Shown: positions 7,356-16,926, numbered from the stretch's first letter. The stretch: DNA of 64,000 nucleotides from Jannaschia marina (GCF_013404595.1 NZ_JABVAX010000010.1:28494-92493); one strand, 5' to 3'. The notes: generated by a model not told the origin, from the letters alone. Numbers and translations are program-made.

Positions 7356-7928
7356 GTGCCCCGCATCGGAATGGAACCCCAACGGCGCGAGGCGCTTGTC
7401 CGCGCCACGATCGCAGAGATCGCCGCGTCCGGCGCGCGCGACATCACGGTCGCGCGCATCGCAAAGCGCGCCGGCATGTCGCCCGCGCTTGCTCATCATT
7501 ATTTCGGATCGAAGGAGCAGATGCTGCTGGCCGCGATGCGTCGCATCCTGTCGGACTTCGGGCGCGAGGCCCGCCGGGCCATGGCCGGGGCGGAGACCCC
7601 GCGCGCGCGCCTGCAGGCCATCGTCGAGACGAGTTTCGGCCCGGCGAACTTCGATCCGGAGGTCGTGGCGGCCTGGCTCAACTTCTATGTCCAGGCCCAC
7701 CGTGACCCCGAGGCCCGCCGGCTGCTCCACATCTATCACGCGCGGCTGCGGTCGAACCTCGTCCATGCGCTGCGCCCGCTCTCGACGGACCCCGAGGGGT
7801 TGGCCGAGGGCATCGGCGCGCTGATCGACGGGCTCTACATGCGGCAGGCCCTGCGCCGGCGCGCGTTGGCGACGGAAACCTCCGTCGCGCTGGTGAACGA
7901 CTACATCGAAAGGGGGCTGCGCCAGTGA
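7356..7928 (+). CDS. betI: Choline-responsive TetR-type repressor
   Basis: 190 aa. The GTG at 7356 (VPRIGMEPQRREALV) is taken as start because BetI proteins begin this way and GGAGAG lies 4 bp upstream. An N-terminal TetR helix-turn-helix (ITVARIAKRAGMSPALAHHYFGSKEQM) is followed by the ligand domain with AAWLNFYVQAHRDPEARRLLHIYHARL and EGIGALIDGLYMRQ, all characteristic of BetI. It heads betI-betC-betB-betA and overlaps betC by 4 bp. It represses the bet genes and very likely choX when choline is absent. Confidence 0.9.
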   Translation: MPRIGMEPQRREALVRATIAEIAASGARDITVARIAKRAGMSPALAHHYFGSKEQMLLAAMRRILSDFGREARRAMAGAETPRARLQAIVETSFGPANFDPEVVAAWLNFYVQAHRDPEARRLLHIYHARLRSNLVHALRPLSTDPEGLAEGIGALIDGLYMRQALRRRALATETSVALVNDYIERGLRQ

Positions 7929-9436
7929 GCATGACCGGGCCGAACATCCTCATCCTCATGGTCGATCAGCTGAACGGCACGCTCTTCCCTGACGGACCCG
8001 CCGACTGGCTGCACGCGCCGAACCTGAAGCGCCTCGCCGCGCGGTCCAAGCGGTTTCGCAACTGCTACACGGCCTCGCCGCTCTGCGCGCCGGGGCGGGC
8101 CAGTTTCATGTCGGGCCTGCTGCCCTCACGTACGCGGGTCTACGACAACGCGGCTGAGTTCGCCTCCGACATTCCGACCTATGCGCACCACCTGCGCCGC
8201 GCCGGATGGCAGACGTGCCTGTCGGGCAAGATGCACTTCGTCGGGCCCGATCAGCTGCACGGCTTCGAGGAGCGGTTGACGACCGACATCTATCCGGCGG
8301 ACTTCGGCTGGACGCCGGACTACCGCAAGCCGGGCGAGCGGATCGACTGGTGGTATCACAACATGGGGTCGGTGACGGGCTCGGGCGTGGCCGAGATCAC
8401 CAACCAGATGGAATACGATGACGAGGTCTGCCACTTCGCCAAGATGAAGCTCTACGACTACGCCCGCGGCCACGATCCGCGGCCGTGGTGCCTGACGGCC
8501 AGCTTCACGCATCCGCACGACCCCTATGTGGCGCGAAAGAAGTTCTGGGATCTCTACGAGGACTGCGAGCACCTGCTGCCGCCTGTGCCCGAGATGCCCT
8601 ACGAGGACCACGACCCCCATTCTAAGCGCATCCTCGACGCGAACGACCGCGGCAATTTCGACGTGACCGAGGAGGACATCCGTCGCTCCCGTCGCGCCTA
8701 TTTCGCCAACATCTCCTATCTCGACGGGAAGGTCGGCGAGATCCTGAAGGTGCTGGAGGACACGCGCCAAGAGGCCGTCATCCTCTTCGTCTCGGACCAC
8801 GGCGATATGCTGGGCGAGCGGGGGCTCTGGTACAAGATGTCCTTCCTCGAAGGCTCCGCCCGCGTGCCCATGATGCTCGCCGGGCCGGGCATCGAACCCG
8901 GCCTCGTCGAGACGCCCGTCTCCAACATCGACGTCTGCCCCACGCTCTGCGACCTGGCGGGCGTCGATATCTCGGAGGTGACGCCCTGGACCACCGGGGA
9001 GAGCCTTCTGCCGCTCTGCCGGTGCGAGGGGCGCGAGAGCCCCGTCGCCATGGAGTACGCCGCCGAAGGCTCCTATGCGCCGCTTGTCGCCCTGCGGCAG
9101 GGGCGGTGGAAATACACGCGCTGCACGCTCGATCCAGAACAGCTCTTCGACCTCGCGGCCGACCCGCACGAACTGACGAACCTGGCCGACGATCCGGCCC
9201 ATGCGGAGACGCTCGCCGGCTTTCGGGCCGAAGCGGACCGGCGCTGGGACCTGGAGCGCTTCGACGCCGAGGTTCGCGAAAGCCAGGCCCGGCGCTGGGT
9301 CGTCTACGAGGCCCTGCGCGAGGGCGGCTACTACCCCTGGGACTGGCAGCCGATGCGCGTCGCCAGCGAGCGATACATGCGCAACCACATGGATCTGAAC
9401 GTGCTGGAGGAAAACCAGCGCGCGCCGAAGGACTGA
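7925..9436 (+). CDS. betC: Choline-sulfatase
   Basis: 503 aa cytoplasmic sulfatase that hydrolyses choline-O-sulfate to choline and sulfate, feeding betaine synthesis. The sulfatase signature C54-A-P-G-R58 provides the cysteine that matures to formylglycine; metal-binding residues are seen in MVDQLN (near residue 14) and [14 protein letters not shown]. The C-terminal ~50 residues ([20 protein letters not shown] to EENQRAPKD) match the choline-sulfatase-specific extension. GTG start overlapping the betI stop (GTGA), with an ATG two codons later as an alternative. Choline sulfate is abundant in marine algae and fungi, which fits the host. Confidence 0.92.
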   Translation: MSMTGPNILILMVDQLNGTLFPDGPADWLHAPNLKRLAARSKRFRNCYTASPLCAPGRASFMSGLLPSRTRVYDNAAEFASDIPTYAHHLRRAGWQTCLSGKMHFVGPDQLHGFEERLTTDIYPADFGWTPDYRKPGERIDWWYHNMGSVTGSGVAEITNQMEYDDEVCHFAKMKLYDYARGHDPRPWCLTASFTHPHDPYVARKKFWDLYEDCEHLLPPVPEMPYEDHDPHSKRILDANDRGNFDVTEEDIRRSRRAYFANISYLDGKVGEILKVLEDTRQEAVILFVSDHGDMLGERGLWYKMSFLEGSARVPMMLAGPGIEPGLVETPVSNIDVCPTLCDLAGVDISEVTPWTTGESLLPLCRCEGRESPVAMEYAAEGSYAPLVALRQGRWKYTRCTLDPEQLFDLAADPHELTNLADDPAHAETLAGFRAEADRRWDLERFDAEVRESQARRWVVYEALREGGYYPWDWQPMRVASERYMRNHMDLNVLEENQRAPKD

Positions 9437-9438
9437 AC

Positions 9439-9478
9439 CGGGGCGAGGGGCCGGCCCCTCGCGCTCCCCGGAGTATTT
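9439..9478 (+). terminator. Perfect palindrome plus T-run between betC and betB
   Basis: A 20-bp perfect palindrome (GCGAGGGGCC and its complement, 9443-9462) lies within a longer CCGGGG...CCCCGG stem just after the betC stop and is followed by TATTTTT. It has the form of an intrinsic terminator, yet betB and betA continue on the same strand 40 bp later. It may set the ratio of betIC to betBA transcript, or betBA may have its own promoter. Confidence 0.65.
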
Positions 9479-9516
9479 TTGAAACGAAGAAGAGGGAGCC
9501 TCCCTCGGAGACCGAT

Positions 9517-10977
9517 ATGACCCTGCCGAATGCACAGCCGACTGCCAGCCACTTCATCGACGGGGACTACGCCGAGGATACGGCCGGCACGCCGATCCCC
9601 GTCATCTACCCGGCGACGGGGGAGACCATCGCCACGGTTCACGCCGCGACGCCCGCCATCGTCGACCGCGCGCTGGCCTCTGCCGTCCGCGCGCAGGCGG
9701 ACTGGGCCGCGACCGACCCGACCGAGCGGGGCCGGGTGCTGCGCCGGGCGGCCGATCTGATGCGCGCGCGCAACCGGGAGCTGTCGGAGCTGGAGACGCT
9801 CGACACCGGCAAGCCGCTGCAGGAGACGTTGGTCGCCGATGCCACCTCGGGGGCGGATGCGCTCGAATACTTCGGGGGCCTCGCGGCCGATGTCACCGGC
9901 ACGGCGATGCAGTTCGGGGGCGACTGGGCCTATACGATCCGCAGGCCGCTGGGCGTCTGCGTGGGCATCGGGGCCTGGAACTACCCGACGCAGATCGCCT
10001 GCTGGAAGGGGGCACCGGCGCTCGCTACCGGCAACGCGATGGTCTTCAAGCCCTCGGAAATGACGCCGCTCTGCGCTCTCAAGGTGGCCGAGATCCTGAT
10101 CGAGGCGGGGTTGCCCGCCGGCCTCTTCAACGTGGTGCAGGGGCTGGGTGAGGTCGGGGCCGCGCTGACGACGGACCCGCGCGTCGCGAAGGTCTCGTTG
10201 ACCGGCTCTGTGCCGACGGGGCGCAAGGTGGCCGCGGCGGCGGCGGGCGAGATGAAGCACGTGACAATGGAGCTGGGCGGCAAGTCTCCGATCTTGGTGT
10301 TCGAGGACGCGGACCTCGACGATGCCGTCTCGGGCGCGATCAACGGCAACTTCTATTCCTCGGGCCAGGTCTGCTCCAACGGCACGCGCGTCTTCGTGCA
10401 GGAGAGCATCCTTCCGGCATTTCTGGATCGGCTGAAATCGCGTCTTGGCGGCGTCGTGATGGGTGACCCGCTGGACGAGGCGGTGAACTTCGGGCCGATG
10501 ACGACCGAGGCGCAGATGGACATCGTCCTGCGTCACCTCGACACCGCTCGAAGCGAGGGCGCGACGGTCGCGGCCGGCGGCACGCGGGTGGATCGGGAGG
10601 GCTTCTGGGTCGAACCGACCGTCCTGACCGACCTCAGCGACGAGATGACCTGTGTGCGCGAGGAGATCTTCGGGCCGGTCATGTCCGTCCTGACCTTCAA
10701 GAACGAGGCCGAGGGGATCGCCCGCGCCAACGCCACGGACTTCGGCCTCTCCGCCGGGGTTTTCACCCGCGATCTGGCGCGTGCGCACCGCGTCGCCAGC
10801 GCGTTCGAGGCCGGCACGGTCTGGATCAACCAGTACAACCTGACGCCCGCGGGGATGCCCTTCGGCGGCTCCAAGGCGTCGGGCATCGGACGCGAGAACG
10901 CGCGCATGGCGATGGATCACTTCACCGAAGCGCAGACGATCTACGTTGGCATGGGCAAGGTGGAGGCCGCGTTCTGA
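9517..10977 (+). CDS. betB: Betaine aldehyde dehydrogenase
   Basis: 486 aa, full length for the family. Oxidises betaine aldehyde to glycine betaine with NAD(P)+. Catalytic Cys286 ([10 protein letters not shown]) and general base Glu252 (TMELGGKSP) fall at the positions known in characterised BADHs; the Rossmann cofactor loop ([15 protein letters not shown]) and [15 protein letters not shown] are also present. The ATG at 9517 has GGAG 6 bp upstream; the open frame upstream is betC in another frame. The betB stop and betA start share one base (TGATG). Confidence 0.94.
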   Translation: MTLPNAQPTASHFIDGDYAEDTAGTPIPVIYPATGETIATVHAATPAIVDRALASAVRAQADWAATDPTERGRVLRRAADLMRARNRELSELETLDTGKPLQETLVADATSGADALEYFGGLAADVTGTAMQFGGDWAYTIRRPLGVCVGIGAWNYPTQIACWKGAPALATGNAMVFKPSEMTPLCALKVAEILIEAGLPAGLFNVVQGLGEVGAALTTDPRVAKVSLTGSVPTGRKVAAAAAGEMKHVTMELGGKSPILVFEDADLDDAVSGAINGNFYSSGQVCSNGTRVFVQESILPAFLDRLKSRLGGVVMGDPLDEAVNFGPMTTEAQMDIVLRHLDTARSEGATVAAGGTRVDREGFWVEPTVLTDLSDEMTCVREEIFGPVMSVLTFKNEAEGIARANATDFGLSAGVFTRDLARAHRVASAFEAGTVWINQYNLTPAGMPFGGSKASGIGRENARMAMDHFTEAQTIYVGMGKVEAAF

Positions 10978-12632
10978 TGGCGACGATGATCGCGGACTAC
11001 GTGGTGGTCGGCGCGGGGTCCGCCGGCTGCGCCATCGCCTATCGGCTGGCCGAGGCGGGGAAATCCGTTCTCGTGGTGGAGTTCGGGGGCACAGACGCGG
11101 GGCCGCTCATCCAGATGCCGGGTGCGCTGTCCTTTCCGATGAACATGGCCCTCTACGACTGGGGTTTCGAATCCGAGCCCGAGCCGCATCTGGGCGGTCG
11201 TATCCTCGCCACGCCGCGCGGCAAGGTTCTGGGCGGGTCGAGCAGCATCAACGGCATGGTCTACGTGCGCGGTCACGCGATGGACTACGAGCATTGGGCC
11301 GAGAGCGGTGCTGCGGGCTGGGCCTATGCGGATGTGCTGCCCTATTTCAAGCGGATGGAGAGCTGGCACGACGGGGGCCATGGCGGCGACGCGGACTGGC
11401 GCGGAACGGGTGGCCCGCTGCACGTGACGCGGGGGCCGCGCGAGAACCCGCTCTATCACGCCTTCGTCGAGGCCGGGCGGCAGGCGGGCTACGAGGTGAC
11501 CGGCGACTACAACGGCCAGAAGCAGGAAGGCTTCGGCCCGATGGAGCAGACGGTCTGGAAGGGCCGGCGCTGGTCGGCGGCCAATGCCTACCTCAAGCCC
11601 GCCCGCGCCACCGGGCGCTGCGACGTGGTGAAGGGCCTGGCCGAGCGCGTCGAGTTCACCGAGGGGCGCGCGACCGGCGTGCGTCTGGCCGGGGGGCAGA
11701 TCGTCGAGGCGCGGGCCGAGGTGATCCTCGCGGCCTCCTCGATCAACTCGCCCAAGATCCTCCTGCATTCGGGCATCGGCCCCGCCGCGCACCTGCGCGA
11801 TCATGGCATCGACGTGCGCGTCGACCGCGCCGGCGTCGGGCAGAACCTGCAGGACCATCTGGAGATGTACATCCAGATGGCGGCGTCCCAGCCGGTGACG
11901 CTCTTCAAGTACTGGAACCTGCTGGGCAAGGCCTATGTCGGCGCGCGCTGGCTCTTTGCGCGCAGCGGGCCGGGGGCGACGAACAACTTCGAGAGCGCGG
12001 CCTTCATCCGCTCGAAGGCCGGCGTGAAATACCCCGACATCCAGTATCACTTCCTCCCGCTGGCCGTGCGCTACGACGGGCAGGCGGCGGCCGAGGGGCA
12101 TGGCTTCCAGGCCCATGTCGGACCGATGCGGTCGAAGTCGCGGGGCGATGTCACCCTGCGCTCCGCCGATCCGAAGGACGCGCCGCGCATCCGCTTCAAC
12201 TACATGAGCCACCCCGAGGATTGGGAGGAGTTCCGCACCTGCATCCGCCTGACGCGGGAAATCTTCGCGCAGGACGCCTTCGCCCCCTTCCGCCGGCACG
12301 AGATCCAGCCCGGCGAAGCGGTGCAGAGCGATGCGGAGCTGGACGAGGCCATCATGGAGCACGTCGAGTCGGCCTATCACCCCTGCGGCACCTGCCGGAT
12401 GGGGGCCGCCGATGATCCGACGGCCGTGGTCGACCCCGAGACGCGGGTGATCGGGGTCGAGGGGCTGCGCGTGGCCGACAGTTCGATCTTCCCGCGCATC
12501 ACCAACGGCAACCTGAACGGCCCCTCGATCATGACCGGCGAGAAGGCCGCAGATCACATCCTCGGCCGCAGCCTGCCGCGCGCCAATGCGGAGCCGTGGG
12601 TTCATCCGGAGTGGCAGACGGCCCAACGGTGA
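10977..12632 (+). CDS. betA: Choline dehydrogenase (FAD, GMC family)
   Basis: 551 aa, membrane-associated flavoprotein that oxidises choline to betaine aldehyde. The N-terminal dinucleotide motif [18 protein letters not shown] (residues 8-25), GMC signature [18 protein letters not shown], second signature [16 protein letters not shown] and the C-terminal active-site stretch [10 protein letters not shown] are all present. It has the lengths and motifs of BetA, and its co-translation with betB and presence of betI/betC support the assignment over other GMC oxidoreductases. The second GMC gene at 33513 is a paralogue in a different setting. Confidence 0.94.
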   Translation: MATMIADYVVVGAGSAGCAIAYRLAEAGKSVLVVEFGGTDAGPLIQMPGALSFPMNMALYDWGFESEPEPHLGGRILATPRGKVLGGSSSINGMVYVRGHAMDYEHWAESGAAGWAYADVLPYFKRMESWHDGGHGGDADWRGTGGPLHVTRGPRENPLYHAFVEAGRQAGYEVTGDYNGQKQEGFGPMEQTVWKGRRWSAANAYLKPARATGRCDVVKGLAERVEFTEGRATGVRLAGGQIVEARAEVILAASSINSPKILLHSGIGPAAHLRDHGIDVRVDRAGVGQNLQDHLEMYIQMAASQPVTLFKYWNLLGKAYVGARWLFARSGPGATNNFESAAFIRSKAGVKYPDIQYHFLPLAVRYDGQAAAEGHGFQAHVGPMRSKSRGDVTLRSADPKDAPRIRFNYMSHPEDWEEFRTCIRLTREIFAQDAFAPFRRHEIQPGEAVQSDAELDEAIMEHVESAYHPCGTCRMGAADDPTAVVDPETRVIGVEGLRVADSSIFPRITNGNLNGPSIMTGEKAADHILGRSLPRANAEPWVHPEWQTAQR

Positions 12633-12644
12633 GGTGACCTCGGC

Positions 12645-13115
12645 TTAGCCGGCACGCTTTGCGGAGGCGGCGAAGCAGCCGGCCTTCGCGAAGTGCAGGT
12701 GAGCATAGTCGACGTTCGACCGTGCGAAGGCGACGGCAAGGGCTTCGCTGACCTCGGTGCCCTTCATCACGTCGGCATCCACCATCATGTGGTCGACGTC
12801 GAACAACCGGAGGGAGATCAGCCGGGAGCGGATCACGTCGGGTACCTCGGCCACGGCAAGCCGGGCCTGCCGGACGCCATCGCGGACATAGATCGCATGC
12901 GAGGCGGCATAGGGGCTGTGCCCGGTCTGATGCGCGTGGTGGGTCAGGATCACGGTCTCGCCCACCTCCGCTTCCTCAAGGCTGATGCGGCAGGGCGCAC
13001 CGGGGCGATCTGCGACCACGCGCCGGCAGGCGCGCATCGCGGCGAGTTCCGCGTCGGTCTTGGCGAAGAGCGGGGCGAAGTCCGCCTCGGGCAGGGCAGT
13101 GATCTGAAAGGTCAT
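12645..13115 (-). CDS. DUF1203-family protein
   Basis: 156 aa, convergent with betA. Sequence features ETVILTHHAHQTGHSPYAASHAIYVRDG and the C-terminal HLHFAKAGCFAASAKR fit the DUF1203 family, whose function is unknown; the invariant His/Cys residues suggest metal or ligand binding. No signal peptide or membrane segment is present, so it should be cytosolic. The ATG at 13115 is preceded by GGAG; the earlier in-frame start would add a proline-rich stretch without a ribosome-binding site. Confidence 0.75.
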   Translation of the reverse strand: MTFQITALPEADFAPLFAKTDAELAAMRACRRVVADRPGAPCRISLEEAEVGETVILTHHAHQTGHSPYAASHAIYVRDGVRQARLAVAEVPDVIRSRLISLRLFDVDHMMVDADVMKGTEVSEALAVAFARSNVDYAHLHFAKAGCFAASAKRAG

Positions 13116-13182
13116 GGGAGGTCTCCATTGTTGTCCGTCCGGCGTAGGTGCCGGAGGGGGGCACACGCGACCCGATCCTTGC

Positions 13183-13233
13183 GCAAAGTCTTTGCGAAAG
13201 ACTTTGCCGAAGAGCTTTCAGCGAAAGCTCTTC
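13183..13233. repeat. Two perfect hairpins related to those at 5751-5856
   Basis: Two inverted repeats with 11-bp perfect arms and 3-nt loops: 13183-13207 (arm GCAAAGTCTTT, loop GCG) and 13209-13233 (arm GAAGAGCTTTC, loop AGC). The second arm is identical to that of the hairpin at 5751-5775. The second hairpin encodes the last codons and stop of the ferric-reductase-like gene (which end at 13218), so the element overlaps a coding end. Confidence 0.85.
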
Positions 13234-13799
13234 CCCACGAGGAGCCACCCTGTCGCCAGAAGGACGAGTGCGCAGAGTATCGCTTTGGTGATCGTTCCCA
13301 TCGCGCCTTCGATCAGCATCGCATGGACCACAGTCCCGCCCGCCACTCCCGCCGCGAGGGCCGCGTGCAGTCGACGCCAGATCCGGGGTCCGAGCGACAG
13401 CCTGCGGTGAAAGAGCGCGACGGCGGCCGCGGCGAAGGCGGCCCACATCGCCAGCGCGCCCCAGACGGAGAAGGGTGTGGGCGAGCGGAAGAGGAGGACG
13501 TCGACGACGTCGGGCGGGCTCGTGATCCAGAGTCCGGCGACATGCAGGACGATCGTCGTGACGAGGGCGAGGCCGACGACGCGGTGCGCTCCCCGCGCCA
13601 TTCCCGGCGTCAGGCCCGGCAATCGGCGCGCGGCCAGGAGGGGCTGGACGAGCAGCAGGCCGAGACCGACGACGCCGGCCAGGCCGGCGGCGATGTAGAC
13701 CGGGCTCCGCCATTGCAGCAGGGGACTCGTCGCGGCGACGGCAAGCGGCACCGCCAGCACGAGGCCGAGCGCGGCCCAGACGAGGAGCGCGCGGATCAT
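13218..13799 (-). CDS. Ferric-reductase-like six-helix membrane protein
   Basis: 193 aa with six hydrophobic segments (IRALLVWAALGLVLAV, AAGLAGVVGLGLLLVQPLLA, VGLALVTTIVLHVAGLW, VWGALAMWAAFAAAAVALF, LHAALAAGVAGGTVVHAML, ILCALVLLATGWLLVG). Histidines in the third and fifth helices (GAHRVVGL/VLHVAG and RRLHAAL/VVHAML) fit bis-heme ligation in the ferric reductase/NOX/YedZ transmembrane domain. Likely an inner-membrane b-type cytochrome electron carrier. It starts 7 bp after the Tat-exported dioxygenase-like gene, so the two probably work together. The last four codons lie in a repeat hairpin, so the C-terminus may have been altered by that element. Confidence 0.75.
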   Translation of the reverse strand: MIRALLVWAALGLVLAVPLAVAATSPLLQWRSPVYIAAGLAGVVGLGLLLVQPLLAARRLPGLTPGMARGAHRVVGLALVTTIVLHVAGLWITSPPDVVDVLLFRSPTPFSVWGALAMWAAFAAAAVALFHRRLSLGPRIWRRLHAALAAGVAGGTVVHAMLIEGAMGTITKAILCALVLLATGWLLVGKSFR

Positions 13800-13806
13800 G
13801 GATGCC

Positions 13807-14295
13807 TCAGGCGGGCTGCAGCACGAAGTCCGCTTGGAGCGTCGTATCGCCCGCGCTCGCCATCACCGGGCGCAGGAAGACGGTCTCGAAGTCCCCGCTG
13901 TCGTAGGCGAGGTGGCCGTGGGGCTGTCCGAAGGCGGGTACGATCTGCGGCATCTCGAGGCGGAACTCGCCGTTCGCGTCCGTCAGCGTGGCTCCGTGGC
14001 TCTGGGGGTCGCGCTCATGACCTTCGGTCGTATGGGCCCAGATCTGGATGCGCTGGTCGGGGAGCGGAACCCCGTCACCCGCGCGGCGCACGGTGCCCGT
14101 CATCCAGAAGCCGCCGCCACCGATCCGCTCCACGATGGGGGCGCCTGGGCGGTAGTTGTTCGCGCCGCCGCGCATGGTCGGCGTGGGCGCGAGGGTCTGT
14201 GCCCGGGCTGGAACGCGGAGGCCGGAGGCCCCGGTGGCGAGAAGCGCGCCACCGCTGGCGAGCACGAGACGTCGGGAGAGGCGGGAGGTCGGCAT
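13807..14295 (-). CDS. Tat-exported intradiol-dioxygenase-fold protein
   Basis: 162 aa. A twin-arginine signal (SRRLVLASGG at residues 7-16, hydrophobic stretch, then RAQT near 33) precedes a compact beta-sandwich: FWMTGTVRRAGDG, PLPDQRIQIWAHTTEGHE, GATLTDANGEFRLEMP, QPHGHLAYDSG. This matches the intradiol ring-cleavage dioxygenase core. The H-x-H iron-ligand pair is kept (PHGH), but the tyrosine normally found after the xxIW strand is replaced (GHE) and the second tyrosine is also absent, so classical catechol cleavage is doubtful. GGAG 8 bp upstream supports the ATG at 14295. First gene of a two-gene unit with the ferric-reductase-like protein. Confidence 0.72.
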   Translation of the reverse strand: MPTSRLSRRLVLASGGALLATGASGLRVPARAQTLAPTPTMRGGANNYRPGAPIVERIGGGGFWMTGTVRRAGDGVPLPDQRIQIWAHTTEGHERDPQSHGATLTDANGEFRLEMPQIVPAFGQPHGHLAYDSGDFETVFLRPVMASAGDTTLQADFVLQPA

Positions 14296-14525
14296 GTCGG
14301 TCACTCCGAATGGGGTGCGGTGCCCGGAAGTTGGGGCAGGCCGTCCGGCGCGTAAACGCGGGTCACGCAGACGTGAAGCGGGCCGGTCGGCCCGCGTCGG
14401 CGGTGCTTCGCGTTCGGGGAAACACGCTTTTGCAGCCCTGTCAGCCCCTTGCGCCATCGGGGGAAGGATGATCCCCTCATAACCATGAGCCCCGCGAGAG
14501 GGCGCACGCAACCGGGAGAGACGAT

Positions 14526-16112
14526 ATGATGTTCCGAACAACCGCAATCCTCACCATCGCCACGCTGGCGACCGGGGCCTGGGCCGACGGTCATGGCGAA
14601 ACCCTGCGCTGGGCGCGCGCGGGTGACAGCCTGACGCTCGACCCCCACGCGCAGAACGAGGGGCCGACACATACGCTGGCGCACCAGATCTACGAGCCGC
14701 TCATCATCCGCGACCAGACCGGGGCCTTCGAGCCGGCGCTGGCGACCGACTGGGCCGTCTCGGAAGAGGATCCGAACGTCTGGGTCTTCAATCTGCGCGA
14801 GGGCGTGACCTTCGCCGACGGGGCCGAGTTCACAGCCGAGGACGTCGTCTTCAGCTTTACGCGCGCGAAGTCAGAGAAGTCGGCGATGAAGGAGCTTCTG
14901 ACTTCCATCGTCGAGGTGCGCGCGGTCGACGAACTGACCGTCGAGTTCGTGACCGACGGGCCGAACCCGATCCTGCCGAACAACTTCACCAATCTCTTCA
15001 TCATGGACTCCGGCTGGGCCGAGGAGAACGACGTCGTCGCCGTGCAGGATATCGCCAACGGCGAGACCACCTTCGCCGCGACCAACGCCAACGGCACCGG
15101 CCCCTACACCGTCGCGAGCCGGGAGCCGGACGTGAAGACCGTACTCGAGGCGAACCCCGAGTACTGGGGCATCGGTGAGTTCCCGCTGGGCTACGGCCGG
15201 ATCGAATACACCCCGATCCAGAACGCGGCCACGCGGGTGGCGGCGCTCCTGTCGGGCGAGGTCGACTTCATCCAGGACGTGCCGGTACAGGATCTCGGTC
15301 GCGTGGACGACACCGGTGGCCTCGTCGTCAAGACCGCCCCGCAGAACCGCGTGATCTTCATGGGCATGAACATGGGGGCCGAGGATCTCGACAGCGACAA
15401 CGTCGAGGGCGCGAACCCCTTCGCCGACGTCAACGTGCGCCGGGCGATGAACCTCGCAATCAACCGCGACGCCATCCAGCGCGTCGTCATGCGCGGCCAG
15501 TCGCAGCCCGCGGGCATGATCGCACCACCCTTCGTCAACGGCTGGACGGAAGAGCTCGACGCCGTGCAGGCCGCGGACATCGAGGGCGCGAAGGCGCTGA
15601 TGGAGGAAGCGGGCTACGGCGATGGCTTCACCGTGCAGATGGATTGCCCGAACGACCGCTATGTCAACGACGAGGCGATCTGTCAGGCGGTCGCCGGGAT
15701 GCTGGGCCAGATCGGCATCACCATCAACCTCAACGCCCAGTCGAAGGCGCTGCACTTCCCGCTGATCCAGAACGGGACCACCAACTTCTACCTGTTGGGC
15801 TGGGGCGTGCCGACCTACGATTCCGAGTACATCTTCAACTTCCTCGTCCACACGAAGGAAGGGGATCGCGGCTCCTGGAACCCGACGGGCTTCTCGGATG
15901 CGGACGTGGATGCGAAGATCAAGAGCCTCGCCTCCGAGACGGATCTCGATGCGCGCGACGCGACGATCGGCGAGATCTGGAACGTCTTACAGGAGGAGCA
16001 GCTCTACTTGCCGCTGCACCACCAGGTCCTGAACTGGGGTATGACCGAAAGCGTCGGGACCGAAGTGAGCCCCGAGGACGACCCGAAGTTCAAGCACTTC
16101 ACCGCGAACTGA
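14526..16112 (+). CDS. ABC transporter family-5 solute-binding protein (orphan)
   Basis: 528 aa. Signal peptide MMFRTTAILTIATLATGAWA, then a DppA/OppA-type cluster-C binding protein: ETLRWARAGDSLTLDPHAQNEG at the N-terminus and the conserved NANGTGPY and CPNDRYVNDEAICQAV segments. Periplasmic capture of peptides, opines or similar for import. No permease or ATPase genes flank it; a Rho-independent terminator follows. It is a clear paralogue of the binding protein at 20411 (shared NANGTGPY, TVLEAN, AALLSGE, CPNDRY blocks), so it may feed the importer encoded from 22609. GGGAGAG precedes the start; a second ATG follows immediately. Confidence 0.85.
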   Translation: MMFRTTAILTIATLATGAWADGHGETLRWARAGDSLTLDPHAQNEGPTHTLAHQIYEPLIIRDQTGAFEPALATDWAVSEEDPNVWVFNLREGVTFADGAEFTAEDVVFSFTRAKSEKSAMKELLTSIVEVRAVDELTVEFVTDGPNPILPNNFTNLFIMDSGWAEENDVVAVQDIANGETTFAATNANGTGPYTVASREPDVKTVLEANPEYWGIGEFPLGYGRIEYTPIQNAATRVAALLSGEVDFIQDVPVQDLGRVDDTGGLVVKTAPQNRVIFMGMNMGAEDLDSDNVEGANPFADVNVRRAMNLAINRDAIQRVVMRGQSQPAGMIAPPFVNGWTEELDAVQAADIEGAKALMEEAGYGDGFTVQMDCPNDRYVNDEAICQAVAGMLGQIGITINLNAQSKALHFPLIQNGTTNFYLLGWGVPTYDSEYIFNFLVHTKEGDRGSWNPTGFSDADVDAKIKSLASETDLDARDATIGEIWNVLQEEQLYLPLHHQVLNWGMTESVGTEVSPEDDPKFKHFTAN

Positions 16113-16130
16113 CCGCTTCGAATGACGAGG

Positions 16131-16160
16131 AAAGGCCCCCTTCGCGGGGGCCTTTTTGTT
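16131..16160 (+). terminator. Rho-independent terminator after the orphan binding protein
   Basis: A 10-bp perfect stem (AAAGGCCCCC with its complement, loop TTCGC) is followed by TTTTTG-TTTT, 18 bp after the stop codon. The A-rich 5' arm gives it weak bidirectional character, so it may also end the convergent GNAT transcript. Confidence 0.88.
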
Positions 16161-16161
16161 T

Positions 16162-16596
16162 TCAGGACCGGGGCAACCGCAACAGGTGCAGCCGTTCCAT
16201 CGTCTCGTGCTCCAATTCGAAGCCGTGGCGCAGATAGAGGCGGAACGCCGGATTTGGGCGCAGGACGCTCAGCCGGAGCGGCAATGCGCGACGGTCCGCC
16301 TCTTCGGCGATCCTCTGCAGGACATGACCTCCGACTCCGCGTCCGCGATGGCCCGGGTCGACGAAAAGGCGCGCGAGGGTCATCTCCGTCTGTTCGACGC
16401 GCAATGCGAGGCAACCGATGGCGGTGCCCGCCTCCTCGATGATCCGGTGGCCCGAGACGTCCAGTTCGTCGAGCGTGCAGGAGGGCCGCCAACGGCCCCA
16501 GACCGCAATCGCATGATCCCTCATGCAGGTCTCCTCGAGCCACAGAATGAAGGATCCGTTGGCTCGGATCGCGTCTCTGACGTGTAAATCGGGCAT
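16162..16596 (-). CDS. GNAT-family N-acetyltransferase
   Basis: 144 aa. Acetyl-CoA-binding motif A is ARLFVDPGHRGRGVGGHVLQRIAEEA, with the Q/R-x-x-G-x-G/A pattern R-G-R-G-V-G; motif B is LRLSVLRPNPAFRLYLRHGFE. The N-terminal segment FILWLEETCMRDHAIAVWGRW resembles single-domain acetyltransferases that act on small molecules or peptides; the substrate cannot be told. The ATG at 16596 gives the normal length; the ribosome-binding site is weak (GAGCAAG). Convergent with the solute-binding gene. Confidence 0.8.
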   Translation of the reverse strand: MPDLHVRDAIRANGSFILWLEETCMRDHAIAVWGRWRPSCTLDELDVSGHRIIEEAGTAIGCLALRVEQTEMTLARLFVDPGHRGRGVGGHVLQRIAEEADRRALPLRLSVLRPNPAFRLYLRHGFELEHETMERLHLLRLPRS

Positions 16597-16926
16597 GTCT
16601 TGCTCGCGCTTGGCCCGGTCAGTCTGGTGTAAGGGTGCCCCAACGACAAACCGCCCGCGCCTCCGGGGGGAGGACGCGGGCGGAAGGGCCCCGAGGGGCT
16701 GGCGGTTGTCCGGTCGCAGCTTCTGGGTGGCTGCGCGGCGATCACCGCCTTGACGATGCGCCGGTCGTCGGACGGGGGTCCGCCGGATCGGCGCTCGGAC
16801 CTGCCGGCCACGGCCTCTCTTCGAGGTTGCGTTGACGCGGCAATTGCGGCCCAATCGGTGAAGCCACGGAGTGTTGCAGAGGAAAGTTTCAGAGGATGGA
16901 CAACTTTTTCGCAGCAGGGTGCGTGC
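16597..16926. other. 330-bp divergent intergenic region with a GC-rich stem-loop
   Basis: Holds the 5' regions of the GNAT (minus) and sigma-factor (plus) genes. At 16651-16683 the arms CCGCCCGCG+CCTCC pair with GGAGG+CGCGGGCGG (one bulged base, GGGG-type loop). Read on the minus strand it is followed by TTTGTCG, which is the layout of a leader terminator about 55-90 nt before the GNAT start. I see no gene and no confident promoter here. Confidence 0.45.

Noticed and set aside
9022..9516. N-terminal extension of betB
   Set aside because: This stretch is betC in another frame; betB length and active-site numbering are right from 9517.
16750..16926. N-terminal extension of the sigma factor
   Set aside because: These residues lack sigma similarity, and ECF proteins of this type begin close to region 2; GTG at 16927 was chosen.
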